DNA from: Alloteropsis semialata
Lineage: Eukaryota > Streptophyta > Magnoliopsida > Poales > Poaceae
Assembly: GCA_004135705.1 (NCBI GenBank)
Contig: CM014277.1
Location: 41,874,697 to 41,938,696 of the forward strand
Length of the DNA stretch: 64,000 nucleotides
Direction: 5' to 3'
A program made the position numbers and the translations under genes. How positions within the stretch are numbered: position 1 is the stretch's first letter; each line of letters opens with the position of its first letter. Below are positions 36,340-49,100 of the stretch, piece by piece. The notes beneath the pieces were generated by a model. That model was not told where the DNA came from and did not search any database. It saw only the letters and a list, made by a program, of their open reading frames with translations.

Positions 36340-37482
36340 CAACACATATATGCGTGGTTGAGACCTAGATATATCTGTTGCAAGCTTGCAATACTTGTAC
36401 ACAAACACTTACCAACACATATGTATGCGTTGCCATAGACCCTAGCAATGCCACATCTAGCAACGCATACCAAATGCATTGGTATAGACCTTAGCAACAT
36501 ATATTTGGACTTTTGGCAACACATATATGAGTTGTNTTGTATTAGGCAAATTATTCATAACTAGTTCGATACTAGTTAAATATTATTACTTCATCATCCT
36601 AATTCATTAAGCTCTAAATAAATGTTTCACTAAGCTCTAAGAGTTATGTATTAGTTATGAACAACTAGTACAATTAGACCTTAATTTTTATGTGCATTAT
36701 ACTATTAAAGTGCTAATTTTGCAATATATTATTCCCTAATTAAATTGAAAAACAATAAGCTCTAAATACAAGATAAAATCATTAAGATCTCAGCAAAATC
36801 TATAAAAGCAGCATCTATTGAAGCAAACTACCAATAAACTAATAGCTCAAATGGAGTAAAAATAACAAAAATTCACCAATCTCACCAATCCAAGAAAACT
36901 CAAATTTCTCTATTTTCAAAGAAAAAAAAAGCAATACTAACCATGAAATATGAGAAGATAAAGTTGTAGTCCTTTAGAACACTTGGGTGAGTGAAATCTT
37001 CAAAAAGTCTTGGCAAAAATTGGCAACATCCTCCCCCCTCACCAGCCAGCTCCATGAATGATGCTCTGTGTTCATGGCTTGGCTCAACGGTGGAGAAAAA
37101 AGCCGATTTAAGAGGTGTTCTTTAATGCTAGGTGATGGCTCCACCAGGGACTAAAAACAACAAAATAGTTCCGAGTGGAGCCACCACTCGGAACTATGAG
37201 TGCCGCCATTAGTTCCAGGTGGTGGCTTGACCCAAGACTAACATGTGGCCTTATTAGCCCCAGGTGGAGCCCCCAACTGGGATTAATGAGGGCAGCAGTC
37301 CTTAGTCCTAGGTGGTAGCTCCACCGGACACTAATAGGGAACTTTTACTTGCAGGAGAAGCTGGCAACTGGGACTAAAGACCCCATCGCCTTCTAGCTGT
37401 TGGACTAATGCCCACATTAGTCATGAGACCCAAAACCGGCCAGAACTAAAGGGCTGAACAGGTGATGGTTTCTCTACTAGTG
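36340..37482. mobile_element. CACTA remnant with right terminus
   Basis: The right end, read inverted, is CACTAGTAGAGAAACC (37467-37482), a standard CACTA terminus. Inside it are several copies of a GGGACTAA-type subterminal word with CCACC spacers (37110-37440). At 36340-36530 another family of words (GCAACACATATATG) repeats several times and may be the other subterminal region. I could not find a matching left terminus. The ambiguous base 36536 lies here. Confidence 0.5.
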
Positions 37483-38123
37483 AAACGTTTACTGAGGCAA
37501 ACTCTAAATCACTCTCACATACGGGGTGATTAACAATCCTCCTGTTTTTCGGTTGTTATTTCTGTAGCAAAGATTCATCGGAAGATACTTCTCTAGGATA
37601 TTTGAGATCGGGAATTTTTGAATGGATTTAATTGTGAGGAGACGAGTGAAATCTATAATGATCCTATTGGCAACCTGACACCATCATTTAGAAACTACAA
37701 AAGACATACTTTCTCTGGTGGAGCGCCCAAAATAGAATGATGTATCTGCATTGGTCAGAGTGTTTCGTTCACTAAAAAAGTTAAGAGTGTTTCGCAAGGA
37801 AAAATAAAATAATACTAAAAATAGCATGCTCTGTTAATACGCATGACATGGTCATGATCTAGCGTCTAGCGAACGGTACACAAATCCGTAGATTTCTCAT
37901 GATCCAAGTACACGCTATCATATATGAGAAACATGCGCAAGAGACATATATCACAAACACAATGATATTACTACAATACAACCAAAACCCACACAGGCCG
38001 TCCAAGCAAGACGACCATTTAATTTATTCTCATTATATGTAACGATATTCAACATATAAGAACCGGCGCATGCGCATCCGATCCACCTGAGCTAGCATCC
38101 ACGTCCATGTACCGCGACATAGC
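37483..38123. other. Sequence downstream of the dehydrin gene
   Basis: Should include the dehydrin 3' untranslated region near 38000-38123. No other gene recognised. Confidence 0.4.
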
Positions 38124-38642
38124 TCAGTGCTGGCCCGGAATCTTCTCCTTGATTTTGTCCATGATGCCCTTCTTTTCTCCGGTGCCCTCCGTGCCATGCG
38201 CACCTGTACCTGTTGCGTCAGCGTGCCCGGAGGCGTCGCCGGTCGCCGTACCCTGCTGGTTGCTGTCCTTGTTTCCTCCGGGGAGCTTCTCCTTGATCTT
38301 CTCTTTGAGGCCCTTCTTTCTTCTCCCGCCCACGCCATCATCCTCAGACTGACATATACGCCACAATATAATAACAAAAATTTTGGCAAAATATGGATGC
38401 AGCATCAATGAGAGATGATACTGTTAATACAGGGTGTGATCTAATAGACGTACCGAGCTAGAACTGGAGCTGCCGGAGCGGCGCAGGAGGCCGTCGGTCT
38501 TGTGGTCGTCCCTCATGGGCTGGACCTGCTCGCCGGCAGCACCGTGGCCTCCCACGCCGGTGGCGCCATGCCCAGGAGCAACCGGGTTGCCGTACTCGTT
38601 GGCTTGGTTGGTGGCGTGGCCGTACTGCCCCTGGTGCTCCAT
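38124..38642 (-). CDS. YSK2 dehydrin, two exons
   Basis: Encodes a 137-residue dehydrin, a hydrophilic protein that protects membranes and proteins during drying and seed maturation. Exon 1 is 38454-38642 and exon 2 is 38124-38348. The intron 38349-38453 starts GTACGT and ends GTCAG. The order is a Y segment NEYGNPV (residues 16-22; the usual first residue is D), an S segment LLRRSGSSSSSS ahead of SEDD, a first K segment KKGLKEKIKEKLPGG, and a C-terminal K segment EKKGIMDKIKEKIPGQH. The glycine-rich linker is much shorter than in many RAB16 proteins. All frames and splice sites look intact. It is closest in layout to cereal RAB16/RAB17-type genes. Confidence 0.93.
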
Positions 38643-38780
38643 CCTAGCTGTCTACTTCAAACGATTCGGCAATAATCTCTTTCTCGCTTAGAGTACAGCT
38701 TTTTGATCAGATGTGTACGAATGCTAAGTTGCTAACAACTATAGTTGCTGTGTTGCAGCAAAGTGCAAGGCTCGATGGGC

Positions 38781-38787
38781 ATTTATA
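38781..38787 (-). promoter_or_regulatory. TATA box of the dehydrin gene
   Basis: TATAAAT on the minus strand, about 140 bp upstream of the start codon. Confidence 0.7.
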
Positions 38788-38892
38788 CAAGCTGGAAATT
38801 GGGGTCCAGGTTTTTTTATAAGAGTTAAAAGAGGTGAGGGAGGCTACAGTAGGGGTGCAGGTGTGCATGCGTGGTTGGGGTCGGCTGTGTCG

Positions 38893-38903
38893 GCGCCACG
38901 TAC
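38893..38903 (-). promoter_or_regulatory. ABA-response element (motif I of RAB16 type)
   Basis: GTACGTGGCGC on the minus strand is identical to motif I described for rice RAB16 promoters, the site for ABA-activated bZIP factors. It lies about 105 bp upstream of the TATA box. A second ACGT core (CACACGTTG) is about 10 bp from it on the gene-proximal strand order, and a third near 38963. Confidence 0.75.
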
Positions 38904-39039
38904 CCATCAACGTGTGCGCACCATCTGGGCAATTCTGGAAGGATGACTGGACAGGCCTACGTAATGAGCTTATTGTTTGTTTGCTTGATTCCTGCTTTGG
39001 AATATTTTTAATAGTTTGCATGTCTCTCTCAGCAAATTA

Positions 39040-39835
39040 GGATTAATAGTTACAGGTGTCTGATCAATGCTTGATAGAATGAGCTCATCGATCCCCACAC
39101 CGTGGTTATCCTCAGCTGCTACTAGTTTGGTATACTAATACCGATTGGCTTTGCTGACAGTACCACCGTTCTTCAAAATTTGCTGATGCCCCCACATATA
39201 TCTGGTTTGCAGCCCTGGTGTACTAAGCCAACATTTGGCCATGGCAAAATTAGTGTATAGCTCAAATTTAGATATAGTGGTAGCGTTTGGATTGCAGCCG
39301 CTTATGCAAAACATGCTTTTAGTCTTAGATACCTAGCCGGGATTACGCATCCGAGACTAAAGACAACTTTTAGTTTCAGATGGTATTATCAACCAGGACC
39401 AATAGGATTTCCAGAATAAGATATTTGGGTCCAAGCACCCTGGCTTGCTCGCCGGCTTGACTGAGCACTGCACGCCTTCTCCTTCTAGAGGAAGCATCCC
39501 TCCACAAATTTCCCCTATTCAATCACAACAAATCCCCATATTCAATTACAACAACTCAACAACCTCCTCGTGAACTTTCCTATATTCAATCTTCAAATTC
39601 CTCATATTCAATCTTTTTTAAATTCATACCAACAATAGCAGCTCACAGCAATTCAATAAACAAAAAAGATATCAAGAAAATTAGTGACAAAAAAACAAGC
39701 TATCGTTCTCCACCTCCGGTTCATGCATGCCCGTGCCCCCCCCCCCCCCCCCGCTCAAGGCTCCCAAGAAGGCCTCACGGCGGAGCTAGCCTTTCGCTTA
39801 AGGTTCCCATATAGGCATCACAACGGCACACGCAT
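39040..39835. other. Unassigned spacer with a poly(C) run
   Basis: No gene recognised. Words such as AGTCTTAGATACC and GAGACTAAAG at 39320-39400 look like degraded CACTA subterminal repeats. A run of 17 C occupies 39736-39752. Confidence 0.4.
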
Positions 39836-39839
39836 GCTC

Positions 39840-40680
39840 TGTTGCCCAAGTGACGGATCAAGATCCATGGGAGTCCTTATGGGCTGTAGGCCCACAAGGA
39901 GATTAGGCCGCCAACTCTGACAGATACAAGGAAGAGACGTACATGTTAAGGAAACTAGTCGGTTACTAAGAAACAACCCGGCCTATTCATGTTAGGACTC
40001 TATGTTTAATATCCGACTAGAAATCTGTATTATTGGCCTTGTAAACCCTGTCTACCGAGTATATAAGGTGAGGCAGGGACCCCTTGTAAAATCATAACCA
40101 ACAATACGAAGCGATCCACCATACAGGACGTAGGGTATTACTCTCTTTTTCGAGGCGGCCTGAACCTGTCTAAATCGTCTCGAGTTCACCATCGTGTTTG
40201 TGTTATGACTGATTTTTGATAGATCAAGTCAGTTATGATTCCAAGCGTCTCTAAAAGGGTGTGGAGTTTGCTTGACTTTGTGATCAAAGCTGTCTGGATG
40301 AAGTGGCACCAAACATCCGACTTTCTCTGTCAGAAGAAGGGAGTACCAGAGATGCTATAATAAGGCTAGTTCTATGAAAGGACTATTATTAGATCTACCA
40401 TGTTGTATATTACCGAATATTGGCCTGTAAAAAAAATGACATGTCCAACTATTAAGTGTCATGAAAAAGCATATGTTGCATTGGATTTGTTTTCAGACAA
40501 GTATGGATTAACTCCAGAGGATAATATATGTGATATGCTAGGGGTAGCTTCAATTAAAGAAAAACTTGTCCAACATGAAGGTTTGGACATGTCCGGCAAA
40601 TACCTATAGAGGCAAACAGTACAACCCGACTAGGAAACAACCCGGCCTATTCATGTTAGGACTCTATGTTTAGTATCCGT
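39840..40680 (+). mobile_element. LTR-type remnant with a repeated 45-bp segment
   Basis: 39950-40220 has the layout of a gypsy LTR (TATA-like GTATATAAGG near 40061, then the CCACCATACAGGACGTAGGG phrase common in grass LTR leaders). A segment around 39974-40018 (AACAACCCGGCCTATTCATG onward) recurs at 40635-40679 with few changes, so the two may be parts of two LTRs around a short interior. The interior frame at 40400-40609 has no recognisable domain. Confidence 0.5.
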
Positions 40681-40689
40681 AGTGGAATC

Positions 40690-41925
40690 CTCAAGCGCAC
40701 AATCATGTGAGTAGCCGTAGGGGATGGCCGAAATTAACATGGCTGAGATAATAAAAAGAGCCTTGAAATGAAGGGTTTTCCTAGCGATTTATTCCTGAAT
40801 AGGAGTCCATGTAAATCAGTTATTCATGTGTCTGAACCTTGATTAGTGACTCCTGTTGGGTTTTAACTCTAACGTATCCTAAATTTCTTCGGACTGAAAG
40901 ATTTTGTTGTTGTTGTTGTGTTATTGTACAATAAAGGAGACCAGTTTTGTTGTTTCTTTGTGGTCTGTATGTCCACTAATGCAGCAGCTTCTATAAACTA
41001 GAGTCTGCGGCACGCCTCTGGCGCGCCATTGCTGGGATTAGTTATTACGAAGAAGGAGCGAGTAATTATAAAAGTAATCTAAAAAATATGAAAAATATAG
41101 TGAATGCTTTTAGTTGTTACGAAGAAGAAGCGAGTAATTACAAAAGTAATCTGAAAAATATTGCTAAGTCATTTCCAAAGTATTTGTGTTTTTGGTATTT
41201 ATCATTGGATGCAGATCCGGTATTTTTACTGTACCGCTTCTGATGGTAGCAATACTTTTTTTTGTATATAAAAAATATAGTGAATGCTTATCTGTGTGAG
41301 TTCTAGTAAACTTCTATGAATACGGAACTGTTTGAACTGTCTTGTTTAATTGTATAATTATCTCTGGTGGAGCTCATTCCGAGTGGCCGGTATGTTTTGT
41401 TGTACAATTATGTCTCCATGGAGTGATTATCTTTATTTGAATCAATTTCAAGTAGTTTTATATCGGGGTTTGTGTTTATTTGTATATAATTTGGACTTGG
41501 ACCTCGAAACTGGTTCAGCCGAGTTGTTTTTGATTGGTCTGGTACAAGAAGCGTTGGCATTTTAATTTCATTTTATTGAAAATGTAGTCGGCTGTTCAAA
41601 GCTTGCGTGGTTTCAGACAAATGTTTTCATTCCGAGTTCTTTTATTTCGTGAATCACTGACTAAATCAGTGAATTCTGATTGGGATGTTTTAATGAAAGT
41701 AGTCGGTTTGTTTGGATTTTGTTGTTACATAGAATGGGTATGAACTTGCGGAAGAATATGTTTGCTGGGATTAGTTGTTACGAAGAAGGAGCGAGTAATT
41801 ACAAAAGCAATGTTCAGTGTTGAGTCTGTACTGCATTTTTTGAGGGATAAATGTTTTATTGCCGAAGGATATATCGTAGTGATCCATGATATAAATACAT
41901 AACGATATTGAATTTTGTAAATTTA
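40690..41925. other. Unassigned sequence with a dispersed 45-bp repeat
   Basis: A segment containing TTACGAAGAAGGAGCGAGTA occurs near 41045, 41118 (one change) and 41780. No gene recognised. Confidence 0.5.
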
Positions 41926-41929
41926 AGTT

Positions 41930-42524
41930 CTAACAGCAGTGTTTATTAATTAAATACACAAATTGAGTTGTGAACATCTCAAGAGAAGTCTGTGGAGGAA
42001 TATTTCCGGTGTATGCAAGAGTAGAGTTGCTTGAAGTACCAACGTTTTCCGATCCTGAAGAAAGTGCAAGAGGAAGCACATTTTTGTAGCTGGCTGATAG
42101 ATCCACGATGTCATTGACGAAGTCACGATGTTGATTCTCGATTCTTTTCAGACATTTCATCTGAGCGACGCATGTATCCTCGAAAATCCATGCCCAGGAC
42201 ATAGCCGATTCTTTTTCCTTCTGAATCTTGATCAGGTTGGCGTGGTTATGGTCGACCAAAATCTAATTTCCCTTCCTCTGTGATGTTGTGGATGGCATCA
42301 TCATAGGCTGATTCTATTGCTGCATCCACAGAGTCTACGAAATCACTATAATAAGTTTTTTCTTTATTATGCAGAGGAGGTGTTCGTTGTGTAGGCATAA
42401 CAGTAATGGAAGCAGTAAAAATTGAAGGGGTCATATCTTTTACATATGTTCTAGATACATAAAGACCTAGTTTTTGAGCAAGTTGGTCGAAAAGTAGCTT
42501 CTTCGGTATTTGAATCAACGACAT
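41930..42524 (-). pseudogene. Unrecognised gene M, dsRNA-binding-fold-like
   Basis: I do not recognise this gene. An ATG at 42524 opens a 92-residue frame with a helix (KKLLFDQLAQKLGL), beta-like segments (IFTASITVMP) and a second helix (FVDSVDAAIESAYDDAIHNI), an order like the double-stranded-RNA-binding fold. The frame shifts near 42250 and continues as a mostly helical segment (about 42250-41930). A TATA-like CTATATAAC lies near 42750 on the same strand. It is arranged head to head with gene P1 and resembles it in domain style. Function unknown. Confidence 0.4.
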
Positions 42525-43957
42525 AGTTCTGCGACATTTGAAATATTGAATTAGTTTTCAATTTCAAATAAGAGTGATCTAATATGATGTTACCAGAGAA
42601 AAATATTGTGTAAGTAATAAAGGGTCAGTACCTGTGTAGCTAGTTATTTGCTTCTGCATAGTACAACGGTATCTATGTTGCTTGGTCTATCTGCTAGTTG
42701 AAAAGCTTGTAATTTGAAAAGTCGAGTGTTGTGTTCTGAGTAGTTAGTTATATAGTGGCGGTGCGTATAGAACAGGTAACACGTATGCAACATCGTGGTA
42801 GGTAATCTTGTTGTTCGTGCAGTTAACGTGTCATGTGAGCGTTATGCATCTGAGTTGTATTTATCTTCTTCTTCCTTTTTTTTTGGTCGCGTTTTACTTG
42901 TTATGATTGGTTAGTTGGTTTGGTAGAAATAATTTTGCAGGTGTTTGTTTTTTGAAATTGAGTACCGAATTGAATCGGAGCCGAATCCAAATGAATTATT
43001 GATTTGCTCTTTTTTTTAGCTAGGCATTGGTTCTCGTTTTTAGCGAGTTCGGTGCATGGCGTTACAATCAGTTCTCAATACTTGATTAATCGAAAAATCG
43101 ATATCACCGAAGTTTATCTTTTGCTCGCAAAATTGTCCGCAGTCTACCGTCCAATTCCTCCGATCCTCGCGTCGTAGTATCGGCCCACGGCCCACCACGC
43201 CTCCAAACGACCTAGTTTGGCACCTCAGCCCAGTCTTACAGGTTGCAGCAACTTAGCATAGCGCTCACATCAGTAGTCCGACACCGTACCCTATCTCTAT
43301 CTCGCGGTGGCGACGGCGGCTTCGGCGACAGCGGCGGCGGCGGCGGCGGCGACAGCAAATAGCGTTCGTTGAGTCAACGAAGTCCAGCAGCACTGCAGCA
43401 GCGGTATTCACGATGATAAAGCTGGCCTTGATGTCAACTGACGTGAGGGAGATCTGTCTTTAGGAGCAAACGGGGCCGCAGAGCCTTGTTTGGTCTTCAG
43501 CGGTGGAGGCACGAAGCTCTGTGACTTTGTCTGTGGGAGGAAACGCTACGGAGTGAAGGATTAAGTCATATGTATGTTTTCCTCTTTTCCTAGCTCATTT
43601 GATTTGATTGGTTATTTTGCATTTTATCTTTAGTATAACACAGTAGCGGTAGTGGGAGTGGATGATGTGGCTAGCGATTTTGATCTCTTGTTGTTTATGT
43701 TGGTGGATTATAAGAATTTCAATTATTTAATACAATTCTGATTTTAATGCGGTCGTAAGAAGCAAATGGTTTCAGTAGTATGGCAATATATGACAGCTGT
43801 GCAATTAATATTGTGCTGGTGAACTATCTTGGCTATTTGTTCTTAGTTTTATTGGAAACATTATATTATTTGGTGTATCTATTGATTGAATGTTTACATT
43901 TAGTTTGAAAATAACAAGACTGCCATGATTTATTTATTTCGTAATGTTTTTTGTAGG
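42525..43957. other. Divergent promoter region between genes M and P1
   Basis: Holds the putative 5' untranslated regions of both genes. On the P1 side a GGC-repeat-rich stretch (43330-43365) resembles a grass 5' untranslated exon, with a possible intron from about 43570 to 43956 (acceptor TTTGTAG). About 500 bp near 42760-43260 could act as a bidirectional promoter. This is inference. Confidence 0.35.
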
Positions 43958-45228
43958 ATGGCGGCAGAAGAGCTGTGTCCTATGAGTGATATTGGAAAAA
44001 CATTTGACTGGTACGAGGATAGGTATGGATGAACCAATATTAAAGCTGTTGGGAAGGTGCGATACTTCTAAGTAAATACGGTCAGATAGTGATAGAATAG
44101 TATGTATGTTTTTTTAGATGTGTGATTTCATTTATTCCAGGAAACAATTAGAGTAAATGGAGAATTAGCAGTACGGGAATTGATTCATCTATTAAATGGC
44201 AAACAACCATGTTTCAACTGTGTCTGCATAGGAACTAACAGTTGGCAAATGAGTGTTTCTTTTCAGTTTCTGAGAAACGGGAATATGGAAGAGGATATGG
44301 TAGATGTGTTTATTTGTGGTGATTCACAGAGTAACATCGAGGATGCGAAAACATCGCTGTATAATAAAGTTGTGGACTATTTGGTGCAAATTCATAGAAT
44401 TGGTATCGCTGACTATAACAGCAGAATAAGAGACGCCATCTACGATGAATGGGAGTCATTGCATGATAAGTTGTGCCAGTTATTTTACATCATTTCTGAT
44501 GTTTTATATGGTTGGGAAGCAGGGCTGGTTGAAGCTGAAAGGTTGTATGAAGTATATGGTTATAGTTTGATTGATTCTGATCTCAGAGGTATCGAGAATG
44601 CCTCGACCAGAATAAGGAAACAGTTCATTAACATTCTCAACAACAGAGTTCTAGTATTTAAAGATGATGTGGTTGTATGTAAAGTGAAGTTGCAAGAATT
44701 GAACGAGCAGAAAAATATCTACGTGTGCATTACTAATATTGGCATGCGCGAGGCTATTAAGGTATGTTTCTGAGACAAGATTCTTAATTTACGTCTCTAC
44801 CATATTAAATCTATAATGGATATTGCAAAAGTACCTTGTATTATCGTTTTCATTATTATTAATCTATGCAGAAATGGAGAAGAATCGTTTCTGTTTCAAA
44901 TAAATTTATATTCAATGGTATAATCAATAGACATCAGAATGAAAAGGCGGAGGTGGAGATCATACAGATGGGAAATCATGCATTTGCTGGGGAGATGGTT
45001 CTCCATGTAGTACAGAGTGGTAACAATGAAGGAAGCGTTCTGTGTAAGCAAACGCTGGGAACTGAAACGAAATATGATTTTGAAGCTGCAGAGGAAGATA
45101 TATATAGAGAAGGAATTGCATCTATTGAATCTGCAAGGGATGGAGTTTATGTCGGATATAATTATGGATCCATGCTTGTTGCTATAGAAGGTAAAAGAAA
45201 TGTTGATATATTGAAAGTGAAACGATGA
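43958..45228 (+). pseudogene. Unrecognised gene P1, three exons, two dsRNA-binding-fold-like domains
   Basis: Function unknown. Exons 43958-44056, 44141-44761 and 44872-45228 join in phase zero with GT/AG borders and would give 358 residues. Exon 2 begins with helix ELAVRELIHLL, beta segments ending MSVSFQF and VDVFICGD, and helix NIEDAKTSLYNKVVDYL, the order of a double-stranded-RNA-binding domain. A helical stretch follows, and exon 3 repeats the pattern (GEMVLHVV, then DFEAAEEDIYREGIASIE). Exon 1 has one TGA at codon 25, where tryptophan would fit. A further open frame from 45225 to 45452, overlapping the stop by four bases, may be a former C-terminus after a one-base shift. Confidence 0.5.
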
Positions 45229-45452
45229 AACTTGGATTTCAAATGATTTCGAAGTGGAAGGTTATGGTTGCAGCAGTAAACCACATTCACACATCTTGGA
45301 GCGAAGACTATAAACAGAAGATTGTGGATCAAAATGTCTTAGATGATTGTAAATTAGAGCTAAAAATAGTGAATAATGTATCTGATCTACTTGCAAGAAG
45401 CTCATATGGATTAGAGCCTAATATGCGTAAGTTTGCAAAAGCGTCTATTTGA

Positions 45453-46122
45453 ATAGGTTGCAGGGATGAGTTTGTATGCTTTTAAAAAAATGTAGTTTCA
45501 GTTTATGTGAATCTATATATGTTATTTTTTCTGTTGTATGTTGTGTTCATTACTGTTATTATTGTCTTTGTCTATGCGAGCTGTTTATTTTGTTGTTTCT
45601 TTTAAGCTTTATAAAATTTTTAAGATTTCAATGTGTGTTTAGTTTGTAGATATTATTTAGAAACGGGTATAATAAATTATGAATTATATTAATTTACAGC
45701 CATGAATGCTAACTATGTCGATCAAATTTTATTGCACTTATTATTTGTTATGGGCCGTTGTTTATGTTGGGCCAATTAACTTCAAAAGGGGAAAAAAATA
45801 TGTTGATTGATTCCTATATAATGGGCCTTGGACCAATTTGATGTACGTCGGTAGATGGAGTTAACAAAAGAAATAGATGCCACCTAATGTTATAGAATGA
45901 AGCCACCTGGTGATACGTGGCCTTATTCCATAAATTGGGCAGTTGCATCGTGTCAAAATGGTCGTACCAATGAGCGCATATAAAAGTAGAGGCTTATTCT
46001 CTAGTTTGTGGATAAGGTAGTTCCAGATCTGAGGTTGGCTGGTTTCAGTGTTTCTTTAGTTCGACGCTGCGAGAAAATTCAGTTTTGTAGAAATTTAAGG
46101 CGGCATACACGGAAAATCTTCG
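45453..46122. other. Intergenic region with the P2 promoter
   Basis: AT-rich. A TATA box ATATAAAAG lies at about 45978-45986 and would place the start of transcription near 46010. No other feature seen. Confidence 0.45.
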
Positions 46123-49100
46123 ATGGCAGTCTTGTTTCCCACGGTTTGTTTCTAGGCGATGTTTTTTACCTATACGCGGTATTTATATATAAGACGATGA
46201 GGTTTTTATTTTTTTTGTTACACTGATCATTGCAGAACAACCCAAGAAGAGTGGTACCAATTTCTCCGCGTGCTATTCTATCTGAAGCAGTTAATGGACT
46301 GAGTTGTTCTGATCCTGTGTTCACGAATACGTCACCGTGCGTGCATAAATTTAAATTCTCCATTTCGTTTGATCTTCTTGTATCTCCAATAACTGGTAGA
46401 ATGGAAAGAATTGTTGCTAGTGGTGACGCTTACTTTGATAAGCACGATGCTGAAAGTAGTGCTGTTCGTAACGTTTTTCTGAAATTGTATGAGAATTATA
46501 GATATGTGGTACAAGATTACAGCTCTATTCGAGGCAACCTATGTAACTTAAGATATCGGGATTTCATCCATAGAGTAGACGAGAGTAAAATCAACTATCA
46601 GGAGATCAAGGATATGTATATGGACGTGATGAAACAATTTAGCGCGGTGGCCGACATGTCGGCTAGTATGGCACGTAATTGGGGGCCATTTGGAGTGGAT
46701 GAAGATTGCGTAAATGCACTAATGGCGTGCTCCAGAGAGTTTCAGAGAATTCGGAATGTTGGCATAGAGCACATGGATGGGTTTGATTCGCGTACTCTTG
46801 GATCGTGACACAGAGGATTCATCATTTCCAATTTGCAACGTGGAGAACTCATTTTTTCCTACAATCAGGGGTGTTGATCAGGTACTCATTACGTTGCCTT
46901 CCTTTTATGTAATAAATTAGCTGATTTTTTTTCTATTGTGCTTCATGGAATTATTGGTGAAATGCAACATTTTATTTAATGCAGGCTCATGGAATCAAAT
47001 CTAAATGTGTTCTGAGAACAATTTTGGAAGAAGTTGTAAAAGCGTTGGATTTTGATGAACCTATTATTACGGTTCATGGTGGCTATCAGTCAAATATTCA
47101 AGTGGCAACTGTGGTTATAAATAGGCTAAGGGCCCGTTTGGATCCCTGGAAATGGTCCGAATTGGAATCGGTTTCCAGGCCCATCTTGTTTGGCTGACCC
47201 ACGAAACGGAAAGTCAGTTTCCTCAGCCTTTCTGAGCCCGGAATTGTAGCTTGCGATGAATTCAGGCGAAAAAAACTGGAAAGCGTTTCCACCGCAGCCT
47301 CATCTCCTCCCCGACTCATCCCCGACCCCGAGCTCCTCCTCCGCATCTCGGCCCTCCCCCCACGACATGGCGACTACCGACTAGGGTTTCCTAGTGCCGT
47401 CCCCGCTTCGCTGTGCTCCAGAAGGTAAGCGAGCTCCCTTCCCATCTCCTTCGCCGCGCTGCCTTGCTAGCTTCTTCGGATCCCGTCTGCTGCGCGCTTA
47501 GATCTCGGTTCATGGGTGATGCTACATGAAGATGCCATCTGCGCCGCATTGGTAAGATAGTAGGGGAGGGGAGGGAGGGGAGCCCCATGCCGGGGTCACA
47601 TGGCGTCCATCCCCTTCCGGCCGGAGCTGCGGGTGTGTCTGCCTGCACGATCCGATCTGCGTGCTCTTTTTTCTTTCTTCCTGCTCGACGGCCCGGTGAT
47701 GCATGCGCGCGCGGACGGACGGCGACGCGAGCGCATGTGGGATGCGTACGTACGGCAAGGTGTGTTCCACGGCCCAGTGAAAATCTACTGCTAGATCAGT
47801 CACACACAAACATTTTTCAACTGCATTTTTACTGGGCCAGGTGTCTTGCTGCATTTTTCTGATTTTCAACTGAACATAACCAATTGTTATTGTCCAGGTG
47901 TAGCCTTTGCTGTTGTCCCCATGGACCAGTCTGCTCTGACGGCTGTAGCCCACCGCACTTGCACCCCGATATAGATCAAGGTAAATCTACTGGTTTTTAC
48001 TATGATGCAGAAATATATTCTCTATGATTTTGTAGTTTCTGAAGTTTCTGTAGCCTGCATTTGGTATTCACTCTTATACTGAAACTCTGCACATTTTGGT
48101 AGCCAGCATTTGAAATGTGGCCTTGATTAGATGACTGGAATGACAAGATATTTTCATGATTTTACTGAAGGTTCGCTTAGTTCTAAGCATAGGGCCTGAG
48201 CCTGTGCAAATTTGTGTTATGTCAATGTGGTTCTTAATTGATTGTGACTTTGTGAGAGCCCTGTTAAATTGTAGCTCATATGCTCTCAGTACTTAAATTG
48301 GTAGCCAAAATTCCATTTACTTTGGAGCGGTAGAGACGGTAACTTAGTAGCGCTGTCATTCAGGTCTCCACCCATTTACTTAAATTGGTAGCCAAAATTC
48401 CAATTTAATCCCTTTCTCAGGTCTCCACCCATAGAAATCTCTTGGCATTCTGAAATTAACCCGTAAACATTCAGATGTGCTAGTTAGAATTTTTTTGAGT
48501 GGATGTGAAATTGCTCAGATGTGCTAGTAGATTTTAAATTTCATATGCACTCGGATTTGTACGGATGCACCATAAATGTTTTCTCTGCCAAGCTATAGAA
48601 AAATGCAGTTGTATAGTTCAGATATGCCATATACCTGCGTCAATGGCCTTTGCCTGCATGTAATTCTATTTTCTGATGCAAGAACAACTCCTTCATTCGA
48701 CACTGATGTGGGGCATTGGACCTGTTTCCAGATAGTCTCTATACTGTGTCCTTGGGTCATCTCCCATATACGTTGCCAAGAGAGATGTTTATGATCTGCA
48801 TCACACAACACTAGTTGATTTAAGATGCCTCTGTTATCTTCTGGTTGTTATGTTCTTCAGTCTGCCGAGTAATTCGTTCTCATATGAGTTTTGTCAGGGT
48901 TCTCTTCATTGTGCTCATAACTACGGTTTTCACTGATGTGATCAAGACTGAGTAGGGGAGACCTAGGCCAGATTTCTTTTGGCGATGCTTTCCTGATGGA
49001 AAGCGGGTATATTTTCTTACATACCTGTGTGTATATGGTTCTGCTCTACAGATGGTTCTGTCAAACGTGCCACAAAAGTGATGTGTGATTGGTGTATGCA

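Noticed and set aside
38107..38411. Plus-strand open frames opposite the dehydrin
   Set aside because: They are antisense shadows of the dehydrin exons, whose motifs and splice sites fit the minus strand.
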